The notes under the pieces were generated by a model. That model saw nothing but the letters and a program-made list of their open reading frames with translations. It made no database searches and had not been told where the DNA came from. From contig NZ_CP033381.1 of assembly GCF_016865255.1 (NCBI RefSeq), forward strand, positions 3,720,001-3,784,000: 64,000 bases of DNA, given 5' to 3'. The translations under genes were made by a program, and so were the position numbers. Below are positions 19,226 through 27,661 of the stretch, in pieces. The DNA is from Methylomonas sp. LW13. Its GTDB lineage: Bacteria > Pseudomonadota > Gammaproteobacteria > Methylococcales > Methylomonadaceae. Numbering within the stretch: the stretch's first letter is position 1; each line of letters begins with the position of its first letter.

Positions 19226-20890
19226 ATGACCGAAGCGACAAATTGCTGCGTTTTATTAATCGAAGACGAACCGGGCGATGCCAGCCTGGTTCGTCAATAT
19301 TTGCGCGCCTCGCCTACTCTGCGTTTCGAATTGATCTGGCGCGAGAATTTGGCGGATGGCGAACAAATTATTGCCCAACAAAAAATCGACGTGGTGCTGG
19401 TGGATTTAAGCCTACCGGATTCGCGAGGCTTGGATACCGTCAGACGCATTCGCAAAGCGACCCGACTACTGCCGATTATCGTGCTGACCGGGCACGACGA
19501 TACCGAGTTTTCTCTGAAGGCTCTGGACTGCGGCGCGCAGGATTATCTGATCAAATCCAGCATAGACACCGACAGCCTGGTCAGGGCCATACGCTACGCG
19601 TTGACGCGGATAAGCTTGGAAAAACGGCTTCACGAGTCCGAGCAACGGATGGGTATGGCCTTACAGAGCGCAAGCTTAGGCTTATGGGATTGGCATATTC
19701 CCAGCGGGAAAGTGATTTTCAACGACCTATGGGCCTCTATGCTGGGCTACACGCTTGACGAGGTGGGATCCGATATCGACATTTGGAAACGCTTGGTGCA
19801 TCCGGATGATTGGCATTTAATCACAGCCTCTCTGGAGCCGCATTTGCGCGGCGAAACCGAGCTTTACTCTGCTGAACATCGCTTACTGCACAAGCAAGGC
19901 CATTGGGTTTGGGTACACGATACCGGCCGCGTGCTGGAGTGGGATTTTCAGGGCCAACCGATTCGCGCGGTCGGTATCCATCAGGATATCAGCTTGCGCA
20001 AGGCGTCGGAGTTGCGCGACCACTTGTTAATATCGGCCCTGGAAACGGTGGAACATGGTGTAGTGATTACCGACATAAATGCCAATATCGAATGGGCCAA
20101 TAAAGCCTTTGAAACGCTGACCGGCTTTAGTCGCCAAGAAGCCACCGGCATGCGGCCCAACGAGCTGGTTAAATCCGGCAAGCAAGACCAGGCGTTTTAT
20201 CAGGCTTTATGGGAGACCATACTAGCTGGAAATACCTGGCGCGGCGAAATCGTCAACCGGCGCAAAAATGGCGAACTGTATGACGAAGAACTGGTGATTT
20301 CCCCCGTCAAGGATCAGCAAGGCTGCATACGCCATTTCGTGGGCGTTAAACAGGATGTTAGCGAACGCAAAAGGATGCAAACCGAGCTGTGGGAATTGGC
20401 AACAACCGACGGTTTGACCGGTTTTTTAAATCGCCGGCACTTTATGGCCCGTCTGGAAAACGAATTTGCCAGAGTAAAGCGCAATAATCACCGGGTAGCG
20501 ATATTAATGCTGGACCTGGATCATTTCAAGCAGATTAACGACGGTTACGGACACCCCACCGGCGACGCGATGTTGCAGCACTTTGCCGGCATTATGCGCG
20601 CGGAATTACGTCAGATTGATGTGGTGGGCCGGATTGGCGGCGAGGAGTTCGCGATATTCATGCCTGAGACCGATGCCGAACCCGCCATGATCATTGCCGA
20701 ACGCTTACGTAAGGAGCTAGCCGATACACCGCTGATGATAGATAAGCATGTGATTCCAATAACCGTCAGCATCGGGATTGCCTTAATGCATGCCGATAGC
20801 GGTACGGCGGATTGCGTCTTGACCAAGGCCGATAAAGCTTTATACACCTCTAAGGAAAATGGCCGGAACTGCGTGCGCGTCTGGCTTTAG
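19226..20890 (+). CDS. Response regulator diguanylate cyclase (REC-PAS-PAS-GGDEF)
   Basis: 554 residues from the ATG at 19226, two bases after the preceding stop. The receiver domain (about 7-120) has D60. The first PAS with PAC is at about 145-265 (ASLGLWDWHIPSGKVIFND) and the second at about 275-395. The GGDEF domain (about 395-554) has active-site GGEEF at 471-475 and an inhibitory I-site RQID at 462-465, five residues upstream as in the canonical layout. It should make c-di-GMP from GTP when phosphorylated, with product feedback. It closes the signalling operon. Confidence 0.95.
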   Translation: MTEATNCCVLLIEDEPGDASLVRQYLRASPTLRFELIWRENLADGEQIIAQQKIDVVLVDLSLPDSRGLDTVRRIRKATRLLPIIVLTGHDDTEFSLKALDCGAQDYLIKSSIDTDSLVRAIRYALTRISLEKRLHESEQRMGMALQSASLGLWDWHIPSGKVIFNDLWASMLGYTLDEVGSDIDIWKRLVHPDDWHLITASLEPHLRGETELYSAEHRLLHKQGHWVWVHDTGRVLEWDFQGQPIRAVGIHQDISLRKASELRDHLLISALETVEHGVVITDINANIEWANKAFETLTGFSRQEATGMRPNELVKSGKQDQAFYQALWETILAGNTWRGEIVNRRKNGELYDEELVISPVKDQQGCIRHFVGVKQDVSERKRMQTELWELATTDGLTGFLNRRHFMARLENEFARVKRNNHRVAILMLDLDHFKQINDGYGHPTGDAMLQHFAGIMRAELRQIDVVGRIGGEEFAIFMPETDAEPAMIIAERLRKELADTPLMIDKHVIPITVSIGIALMHADSGTADCVLTKADKALYTSKENGRNCVRVWL

Positions 20891-20922
20891 CAGCAGTCTA
20901 ATAGCCAAACGGCATGGCGCCT

Positions 20923-21336
20923 TTAAAGCGTGATGGGATAGAACACATTGGAAAAATCGACATAAATTTCCACGCTAGCGCCGCGGCGCCGATCCTGAAT
21001 GCGTTTCTCGATAATCTCTCTCGGCACCGGCACCCCATTGCGGCGCCGGTCATTTTTGACGTCGCGCTGTTTGTAAACTCGCACCAAAACCTCGCAACCG
21101 TTAAACAACAGGCCGTTCAGATTCTTAATAGCGCGAATACCGGCTTCATCGGAATTCACCGACACCAGGCCGTGATGCTCCAGCTGATTGCTGCGCTTGT
21201 CCCGAATCACCATCACATCGACGGTTATCACGTGCTTGGCCTGTTCTATTAAATCTTCACTGACCGCCATCGCCACGTAAGAATACAACTCGTTGGGCCG
21301 GGTCGATGCCGGGATATTCCGAAAAAAAAGCAGCAT
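20923..21336 (-). CDS. RRM-like RNA-binding protein
   Basis: 137 residues. Residues 1-90 match an RNA-recognition-motif fold: strand 1 LLFFRNIPASTRPNEL, an RNP1-like strand HHGLVSVNS, and a following helix DEAGIRAIKNLNGLLF ending in strand CEVLVRVYKQR. The strongly basic stretch KNDRRRNGVPVPREIIEKRIQDRRRG would favour RNA contact. Aromatic residues in RNP1 are partly missing, so binding mode is uncertain. The gene is convergent with the diguanylate cyclase gene and has no close partner. Confidence 0.75.
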   Translation of the reverse strand: MLLFFRNIPASTRPNELYSYVAMAVSEDLIEQAKHVITVDVMVIRDKRSNQLEHHGLVSVNSDEAGIRAIKNLNGLLFNGCEVLVRVYKQRDVKNDRRRNGVPVPREIIEKRIQDRRRGASVEIYVDFSNVFYPITL

Positions 21337-21504
21337 AAAATCTAGCTAACAGTAGGCATACGAAATAAGCCAAAGGCGCGTGAACACTGCACTCCGGCGC
21401 GAATGGGTTTATGCCGGGCTAACCCCAAGCCATACAAACGCCGCTTAAGTTTAGGCTTAAATTTAACCGGCTTATGCAAATCCGAATTTTTTGTCTGCCT
21501 GGGG

Positions 21505-23004
21505 CTAAGCCTGCCCCAAATCCGCCAAAATCTTATCCCGCACCAACTGTCCGGACAAGGTCACCATCGGCATACCGCCGCCCGGATTGACGCTGCCGCC
21601 GACGAAATACAGATTGCTTAATTGCTTGCTGCGTTGCGGGGCCTTGAAGCCGAGATTTTTCCAACGGTCCGCCACCACGCCGTAAATCGAACCCAGGTTG
21701 GAATAGTATTTGGCCTGAATATCCAGCGGTGTCCAGTATTCCTCGGTAACGATATGCTGGCGTAAATCGGTGAGCCCCATGCGCTCCAGTTTGGCCAATA
21801 CCCGCTCGCGCAACGCCCAATAATCGTCGGCCGTCAGCGGTTTGTCCGGATTGATATGCGGGATGTGCGGCAGGATTTTGATGATTTCGTAACCGTCCGG
21901 CGCCTGGCTCGGATCGGTTTTGCACGGCGCCACCAAATAAATCGTCGGGTCGTCGGACAATTTGCCGCTATGAAACACCGCATCGAAATGCTCGCGCGGA
22001 TGATCGGAATAAAAGAAATTGTGATGCGCCAATTGCGGATACAACCGGCTCACACCCAAATGCAACACCAGACCGGAACAGGTCGGCTCGAAGCGCTGCA
22101 TTTTTTTCAGTTCCGCCGGTGAGTTATGCAGCAATTTGTCCATCGCCGGAATCACTTCCATATTCGACACTACGATGTCGGCCGCCAATACTTCGCCGCC
22201 TTGCAGTTTGATGCCGGTGGCTTTGCCGGCTTGGTATTGAATTTCCTCAACTTCGCTGTTCAAGCGAATGGATACGCCCAATTCGATCGCCAGCTTTTCC
22301 ATGGCCTGCGCCAAGCCGTACATACCGCCCTTCACATACCACAAGCCGTATTCATATTGAATGTAAGGCATCAGATTCATCAAAGCCGGCGAATCGTAGG
22401 GCGACGAGCCGACGTATTTGATGAAGTAATTGAGGATGTCGATCAATTTGGGATGGGAAATAAAGCGTTTGACGCCCTGATCCATCGACCGAAATACGTC
22501 GAAATTCAAGGCGCGGATGGGGCCGTAAAACTTCAGCAATTCCCAGAAGGTATCCAAGCCCTTGGCAAAGTAACCGGCTTCGGTTTCCGTACCCAGCTTT
22601 CTGGAATAGGCCATAAAGTTGGCGAATTCGGCGGCAGTATTCGGGCCCAGTTTGTCCAGCTCGCGGCGCTGATTTTCCGGGTCTTCACACAAATCAATGG
22701 TCGTGCCGTCTTCAAAGAAATTGCGCCAATGCGGCTCGACTTTTTCGATGCCGACATAATCGGCCATGTTTTTACCGACTTTGGTAAACAGTGCTTCGAA
22801 GATGTGCGGCATGGTCAGGATCGACGGTCCCAAATCAAAGGTAAAACCGTCTTTAGTCATAATGTTCAGCTTGCCGCCGACCTTATCGTTCTTTTCGACC
22901 AACTCCACCGCGAAACCTTCACTAGCCAGCGAAATGGCCGCCGACAAACCGCCCAGACCGGCGCCGATCACGACGACACGTTTATTGTTATTGTTTTGCT
23001 TCAT
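21505..23004 (-). CDS. crtN2: CrtN-type carotenoid desaturase/oxygenase (second copy)
   Basis: 499 residues from the ATG at 23002-23004, which follows CGGGAC and overlaps the ald stop (TGATG). An earlier ATG at 23022 has no ribosome site. It is a flavoprotein of the phytoene-desaturase family: N-terminal FAD motif VVIGAGLGGLSAAISLASEGF, VEKNDKVGGKLN, and C-terminal FVGGSVNPGGGMPMV. In Methylomonas sp. 16a the matching last gene of the crtN-ald-crtN2 cluster is described as the oxidase that converts terminal methyl groups of diapolycopene to aldehydes. I infer that role from gene order. Confidence 0.88.
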   Translation of the reverse strand: MKQNNNNKRVVVIGAGLGGLSAAISLASEGFAVELVEKNDKVGGKLNIMTKDGFTFDLGPSILTMPHIFEALFTKVGKNMADYVGIEKVEPHWRNFFEDGTTIDLCEDPENQRRELDKLGPNTAAEFANFMAYSRKLGTETEAGYFAKGLDTFWELLKFYGPIRALNFDVFRSMDQGVKRFISHPKLIDILNYFIKYVGSSPYDSPALMNLMPYIQYEYGLWYVKGGMYGLAQAMEKLAIELGVSIRLNSEVEEIQYQAGKATGIKLQGGEVLAADIVVSNMEVIPAMDKLLHNSPAELKKMQRFEPTCSGLVLHLGVSRLYPQLAHHNFFYSDHPREHFDAVFHSGKLSDDPTIYLVAPCKTDPSQAPDGYEIIKILPHIPHINPDKPLTADDYWALRERVLAKLERMGLTDLRQHIVTEEYWTPLDIQAKYYSNLGSIYGVVADRWKNLGFKAPQRSKQLSNLYFVGGSVNPGGGMPMVTLSGQLVRDKILADLGQA

Positions 23005-24596
23005 CAGTAGTCCCGTTTCCATGACAACAGTAATTTAAGATTTTGCCAGCGCTGGGTTAAATCGAACGCTGAATATTCCCGAAAAGCTTGTAGCGCCGGC
23101 CAGTTGCGTTTGATGCGTTGTATCAACGAACCTTCGCCGTAGACAAAGTCCATATAGCCTTTAAAGTCCTGGTAGCGCTGTTCCGAATACGGAAACCAGT
23201 TCGGTTCCTTGGGTAAATGGCTGCGGCTGGTCATGCCGGCCACGGGGTAGGTAAAACTGCGTAAACCTTCCGCGCCGTGATAACGACCGAAACCGCTTTT
23301 TTTCACGCCGCCAAACGGCAGGCCTGGATGACCGATATTTTTGATCACATCATTGATCGCCCAATTGCCGACCTGCAGCTGGTCGGCAACTCGCTCGGCT
23401 TTAGCAATATCCTGGCTCCACACGCTGGCATTCAAGCCAAATTCGCATTCGTTGGCCAAACGGATTGCTTCGGCTTCATCGCTAAAGACCATCACCGGCA
23501 GCAGTGGCCCGAAGCTTTCCTCACGCATCACCCGCATGCCGTGATGGACATTCCATAGCATGACGGGTTTAAGGTAATTACCCTGCCGTTCCAGCGGCCC
23601 GGAGGCTTGCGCGCCTTGGGCAATGGCGTCCTGGTAATGCGCCTCGACAACTGCAATTTGCCTTTCGCTGGTCATTGCACCCAAGTCGCCGTGCGGGCCG
23701 TGCCCGACCTGCAATTGCGAAACGCCCTGTTGCAACAAGCTTAAAAACTCATCGTGGCAGTCCTGCTGGACATATAAACGCTCGACCGACACGCACACCT
23801 GGCCGCTATTGCAAAACGCGCCGTACAAAGCCGCATCGGCCGCGCGTTGCAATGCCGCATCGTTGAATACCAGCATCGGGTCTTTGCCGCCCAGCTCCAG
23901 CAACACCGGAATCGGATACTGCGCGGCGCGTTGCATAACGGCTTTACCGCTATTCAGGCCACCGGTGAAAAACACCAAATCCGGGCCGGCATCGATCAGC
24001 TGCGCCCCGGTCACACCATCGCCGACCAGCCATTGCACCAGGCCTTCCGGCAAGTCCAGCTGCTTGAACAAATCGACAATCAGCTGTCCGACCGGCAAAC
24101 TTAGTTCTGATGGTTTCAGAATCACCCCGTTGCCGGCAAACAAAGCGGTCAGCATCGGCCCGACCGACAGTTGAAACGGATAATTCCACGGCGAAATCAC
24201 CGCAACCACACCGTAGGGCCGCCGCTCGATGCCGGCAGTGGCGCCGGGAAAAGCGAAGGGTGAAGTGGAAATGCCTTGATAGCTCAGGATATTGGCGGCG
24301 TACTTTTGGTAATAGCGAGCCAAATCCAAAACCGGGTAAATCTCGCCCAGCAGGGCTTCGGTGCGGACTTTGCCGGTAGTCAGGCTGATTTGCTCGCAAA
24401 TCGCGTCCAATTCGGCCATCAATAAAGGCACCAGCTTGGCTAGAATTTTCGCCCTTTCGGCTACCGGCCGCTTGCCCCAGATTTGCGCCGCTGCACGCGC
24501 AGCCAGCATCTGCTGCTGAATCGCCTCTAAATCGCTAACCGGAAAGTCGCCCAACACCCGGCCATCGACCGGTGAAACGGCCTGCATCGTCGCCAC
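23004..24596 (-). CDS. ald: Carotenoid-associated aldehyde dehydrogenase
   Basis: 530 residues from a GTG at 24594-24596, eight bases after AAGG and three bases past the preceding stop. It belongs to the NAD(P)-dependent aldehyde dehydrogenase superfamily. Features are the substrate/cofactor segment VAVISPWNYPFQLSVGP, glutamate in LLELGGKDPMLVF, and catalytic cysteine in FCNSGQVCVSVERLY. The C-terminal region FGRYHGAEGLRSFTYP matches class-3 type enzymes acting on long hydrophobic aldehydes. Sandwiched between two CrtN-type genes, it probably oxidises C30 carotenoid aldehydes to acids. Confidence 0.92.
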   Translation of the reverse strand: MATMQAVSPVDGRVLGDFPVSDLEAIQQQMLAARAAAQIWGKRPVAERAKILAKLVPLLMAELDAICEQISLTTGKVRTEALLGEIYPVLDLARYYQKYAANILSYQGISTSPFAFPGATAGIERRPYGVVAVISPWNYPFQLSVGPMLTALFAGNGVILKPSELSLPVGQLIVDLFKQLDLPEGLVQWLVGDGVTGAQLIDAGPDLVFFTGGLNSGKAVMQRAAQYPIPVLLELGGKDPMLVFNDAALQRAADAALYGAFCNSGQVCVSVERLYVQQDCHDEFLSLLQQGVSQLQVGHGPHGDLGAMTSERQIAVVEAHYQDAIAQGAQASGPLERQGNYLKPVMLWNVHHGMRVMREESFGPLLPVMVFSDEAEAIRLANECEFGLNASVWSQDIAKAERVADQLQVGNWAINDVIKNIGHPGLPFGGVKKSGFGRYHGAEGLRSFTYPVAGMTSRSHLPKEPNWFPYSEQRYQDFKGYMDFVYGEGSLIQRIKRNWPALQAFREYSAFDLTQRWQNLKLLLSWKRDY

Positions 24597-24599
24597 CGC

Positions 24600-26135
24600 T
24601 TAGGCCTTGGCTTTTTTCAGCCAGGTACTTTGTTGAATTTCCTTGAAATGCACCCGGTGTTTGCGGGAAATCAGATTCGAGGAAATCCGCGCCGACTCGT
24701 ATATGGTCGGCAAACCGCTACCCGGATGGGTGCCGCCGCCGACCAGATAGCAGTTATCCAGCTCTTCAAAGCGATTATGCGGCCGCCAGTACAGCATCTG
24801 GCTGAACTTGTGCGACAAGCTGAAGGTAGCGCCTTTGTATACGTGTTCGTCGCTTTCCCAGGTGCCGGGGGTGATGATCTTTTCGCATTCGATATGCTCT
24901 CGTAAATCGCTCAAACCCAGACGCGCACCCAGCGTATCCAGCACTTGCTCGCGCACATCGGCGCAATGGGTTTGCCAATCGACGCCGCTGTCGTTATTCG
25001 GCATCGGCACCAGCACGTATAGCGCCGACTTGCCGGCCGGCGCCAGGCTGGCATCGCTGACCGAAGCGTTTTGCACGTAAAACGAAAAGTCCTCGGTCAA
25101 AGTTTTATTGCTGAAGATATTGCGGATATTGGTACGGTAATCCTTGGCAAACACAATGGTGTGATGCGGCAGATCGTATTGTTTATCCAGGCCCAGATAG
25201 AGCATGAAGGTCGAGCAGGAATACTCGCGCTTTTGCAATTGCTGATGATCGTATTTGCGCAAGGTACCGGGCTCCAGCAAATGCGTCATAGCGTGGGCAA
25301 AATCGGCATTGACGATCACTTCGTCGCCGCGCACTTCCTCGCCGTTTTGCAGTCTCACACCCTTGGTCGCGCCGTCTTCAACGATCAGCGAGGCCACTTC
25401 GGCATTCAGATGAATATCGCCGCCGGACTCGGTCACCACTTGCGCCATCGCCGTCGCAATCTTATTTAAACCGCCGGCCACATGGTAAATTCCGTATTCA
25501 TGCTCAAGGTACGGCAACATGGTAAACAGTGCCGGACACTCCCATGGCGACATGCCCAGATACTTGGATTGGAAACAAAACGCCAGGCGCATTTTTTCCT
25601 TATCAAAATACTGGCCCAGGTTGTTGAATACGCTTTTCGGAAAGGCCAGCCAGGGCAAGGCCTTGATCAAATCCAGCGAGAAGAACGAAGACCAATTGGA
25701 GTAATCGCGGGTAATGCACGGGTACAAACGATTGAAGCGGCTGCGCTCGTTATCCATGAAACGCTCGTAGCCGGCGCTGCCTTCATCGAAAACTCGCTCC
25801 AGTTCGGCGCGCATGTTTTCCCTGTCGGAAAACACATTGATCTCGCGGTCGTCATACAACAGCCGGTACATCGGACTGAGCGGCATGAACTGCATATAGT
25901 CCTCGCTGCGCCGGCCGCATAATTCAAACATTTCATCCAAAACACCCTTCATCAATAAAAAGGTCGGACCGGTATCGAAGGTAAACCCGTCCATCGTAAT
26001 GGCCCGATTGCGGCCACCAACATGGGGATGTTTATCGAATATGGACACTTTAAAGCCGCGATGGCTGAGTAACATGCCGGCGCACAAGCCGCCAGGGCCG
26101 GCGCCAACGATGATGATATGTTTTGAATCTGCCAT
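24600..26135 (-). CDS. crtN1: Diapophytoene desaturase CrtN
   Basis: 511 residues from the ATG at 26133-26135. A longer frame upstream has no conserved residues. The FAD-binding IIIVGAGPGGLCAGMLLSHRGF, the desaturase motif GGRNRAITMDGFTFDTGPTF, and the C-terminal YLVGGGTHPGSGLPTIYESAR are those of bacterial phytoene/diapophytoene desaturases. It introduces double bases-pair conjugation, that is, successive double bonds, into the C30 precursor 4,4'-diapophytoene at the membrane. It is first in the operon, with ald and the second CrtN-type gene immediately downstream. Which CrtN paralogue desaturates and which oxidises is inferred from gene order and length. Confidence 0.9.
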   Translation of the reverse strand: MADSKHIIIVGAGPGGLCAGMLLSHRGFKVSIFDKHPHVGGRNRAITMDGFTFDTGPTFLLMKGVLDEMFELCGRRSEDYMQFMPLSPMYRLLYDDREINVFSDRENMRAELERVFDEGSAGYERFMDNERSRFNRLYPCITRDYSNWSSFFSLDLIKALPWLAFPKSVFNNLGQYFDKEKMRLAFCFQSKYLGMSPWECPALFTMLPYLEHEYGIYHVAGGLNKIATAMAQVVTESGGDIHLNAEVASLIVEDGATKGVRLQNGEEVRGDEVIVNADFAHAMTHLLEPGTLRKYDHQQLQKREYSCSTFMLYLGLDKQYDLPHHTIVFAKDYRTNIRNIFSNKTLTEDFSFYVQNASVSDASLAPAGKSALYVLVPMPNNDSGVDWQTHCADVREQVLDTLGARLGLSDLREHIECEKIITPGTWESDEHVYKGATFSLSHKFSQMLYWRPHNRFEELDNCYLVGGGTHPGSGLPTIYESARISSNLISRKHRVHFKEIQQSTWLKKAKA

Positions 26136-26448
26136 GATATGAGATGAGCGGTGCTTGCCGAGTCGTTTTATAAAAGCGCTAATGTAACAGCAAAATGTCA
26201 AAAAGCGACCTATTCACCAACACCAAAGTAAAACCAAGCGCACTAGCAGAGGCTACGCGAACCCGGCAAACCCGATTTTATCTAAGGTTGCGCCACCGAG
26301 AAATCAACGGCGATTCAGTGTATCGGCTTTACGCGCCGATTATTGATTTGAGCCTGCGCGAACCCTAAGGATTGTTCTCGCGGCTAAAAGTGCATCGATT
26401 GGCAGAAGTTTTGCGCGATATTCCTGCGAGCGCGGCATAATAGGCAGC
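26136..26448. other. Divergent promoter region, carotenoid operon/RIO kinase
   Basis: 313 bases between two divergently transcribed genes, so it must hold both promoters. I see no convincing -35/-10 pair, no long inverted repeat and no coding frame with a ribosome site. Confidence 0.5.
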
Positions 26449-27294
26449 ATGAAAACACCGAAAAGACTTGAACCCCTAATCGATAGCGGCTTGATCGACG
26501 AGGTCATAGGCTCGCTGAAGAGCGGCAAGGAAGCCGCCGTGTATGTGGTGCGTTGCGGCGCGGAAATCTGCTGCGCCAAAGTTTACAAGGAGGCCGACCA
26601 GCGCAGCTTTAAAAAAAGTGTGCTTTACCAGGAAGGCCGCAAAGTGCGCAATAGCCGCCGCGCCCGCGCGATGGAAAAAGGCAGTAGCTATGGCCGTAAA
26701 GAACAGGAATCGGCTTGGCAAAACGCCGAGGTGACGGCTTTATACCGCTTGGCGGATGCCGGCGTGCGAGTACCGAAACCCTACAACTTCATCGACGGCG
26801 TGCTACTGATGGAATTGGTCGCAGATGCCGACGGCCACCCGGCGCCTAGACTCAACGACCTGGAAATGCCGGCCGAGCTGGCCCGCGAATACCATGCGTT
26901 TCTGATTGACCAGATCGTGCGCATGCTCTGCGATGGCTTGGTACATGGCGATTTGTCCGAATACAATGTGCTGGTCGGCAGCGACGGGCCAGTGATTATC
27001 GATTTACCGCAAGCGGTGGACGCTGCCGGCAATAACAACGCCCGCGCGATGTTGGAGCGCGACGTTGCTAATATGGCCGCCTACTTCGGCCAGTTCGCCC
27101 CGGAATTGTTGACGACACGCTTTGGTAAGGAAATGTGGAAGCTATACCAAAGCGGCGATTTGCACCCGGAAACTCAGCTGACCGGGCATTTCGCAGACAG
27201 TAATAAACCAGCCGATCTACGCAGTGTGATCCGCGAAATAGACGCCGCACGCGAAGACAACGAAGCCAAGCAGCGTTTTCTCCAAACTCCATAG
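26449..27294 (+). CDS. RIO1-like serine protein kinase
   Basis: 281 residues. The nucleotide loop SGKEAAVYVVRCG and lysine in ICCAKVYKEADQRSFK are followed by a long flexible loop (RRARAMEKGSSYGRKEQES) typical of RIO1. The catalytic loop has H166-G-D168 (HGDLSEYN) and the metal-binding D185 is in IIDLPQAV, both diagnostic of RIO kinases. Eukaryotic and archaeal RIO1 mature small ribosomal subunits; bacterial members are less studied. The gene stands alone and ends in a strong terminator at 27312-27339. Confidence 0.9.
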   Translation: MKTPKRLEPLIDSGLIDEVIGSLKSGKEAAVYVVRCGAEICCAKVYKEADQRSFKKSVLYQEGRKVRNSRRARAMEKGSSYGRKEQESAWQNAEVTALYRLADAGVRVPKPYNFIDGVLLMELVADADGHPAPRLNDLEMPAELAREYHAFLIDQIVRMLCDGLVHGDLSEYNVLVGSDGPVIIDLPQAVDAAGNNNARAMLERDVANMAAYFGQFAPELLTTRFGKEMWKLYQSGDLHPETQLTGHFADSNKPADLRSVIREIDAAREDNEAKQRFLQTP

Positions 27295-27311
27295 CCCTGA
27301 GCCCTAAAAAA

Positions 27312-27339
27312 GAAAAAGCCGGTGTTACCCGGCTTTTTC
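27312..27339. terminator. Strong hairpin terminator after RIO kinase gene
   Basis: An 11-bp perfect stem, GAAAAAGCCGG with CCGGCTTTTTC, closes a TGTTAC loop. The T-rich right arm serves the plus-strand gene, and the A-rich left arm gives a T-rich end for the minus-strand small gene at 27364-27534. Confidence 0.85.
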
Positions 27340-27363
27340 TTACTGCTTGGCACCGCTGGCCTA

Positions 27364-27534
27364 TCAGGCATAGGTGTCGATTTTGCTGCCTATTCTTGCA
27401 TCATTATCGCCATCTGTGTCTTTCACAACCGCTTGCACGGGCGGCGTTGCTGCTTGCTGATTGGCTGCGGGCTGTTTCGCTTGGTTGGTGATAGGGAAAT
27501 ACGGTGTTGAACCTACTCCCGATACGGATGACAT
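27364..27534 (-). CDS. New 56-residue hypothetical protein
   Basis: 56 codons from the ATG at 27532-27534, preceded by a very good ribosome site (GAGGAGAT) eight bases upstream. The peptide begins MSSVSGVGSTPYFP, has a glutamine/alanine/proline-rich middle, and ends VKDTDGDNDARIGSKIDTYA. The DTDGDNDARIG segment resembles a calcium-binding DxDxDx loop. No signal peptide or membrane helix. It ends 25 bases before the shared terminator. Ribosome site, compact position and terminator support a real gene; function unknown. Confidence 0.68.
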   Translation of the reverse strand: MSSVSGVGSTPYFPITNQAKQPAANQQAATPPVQAVVKDTDGDNDARIGSKIDTYA

Positions 27535-27661
27535 GATTTATCTCCTCTGGATTGAATAGTACCCGCCATGTTTCGGCTGGCATCCATTTATCGACCGGTT
27601 TTACCAAAGCTTTAAACGGGTGCGGCAAGCTAATTCAGCTCACCGCCATGCCCATAAATTC

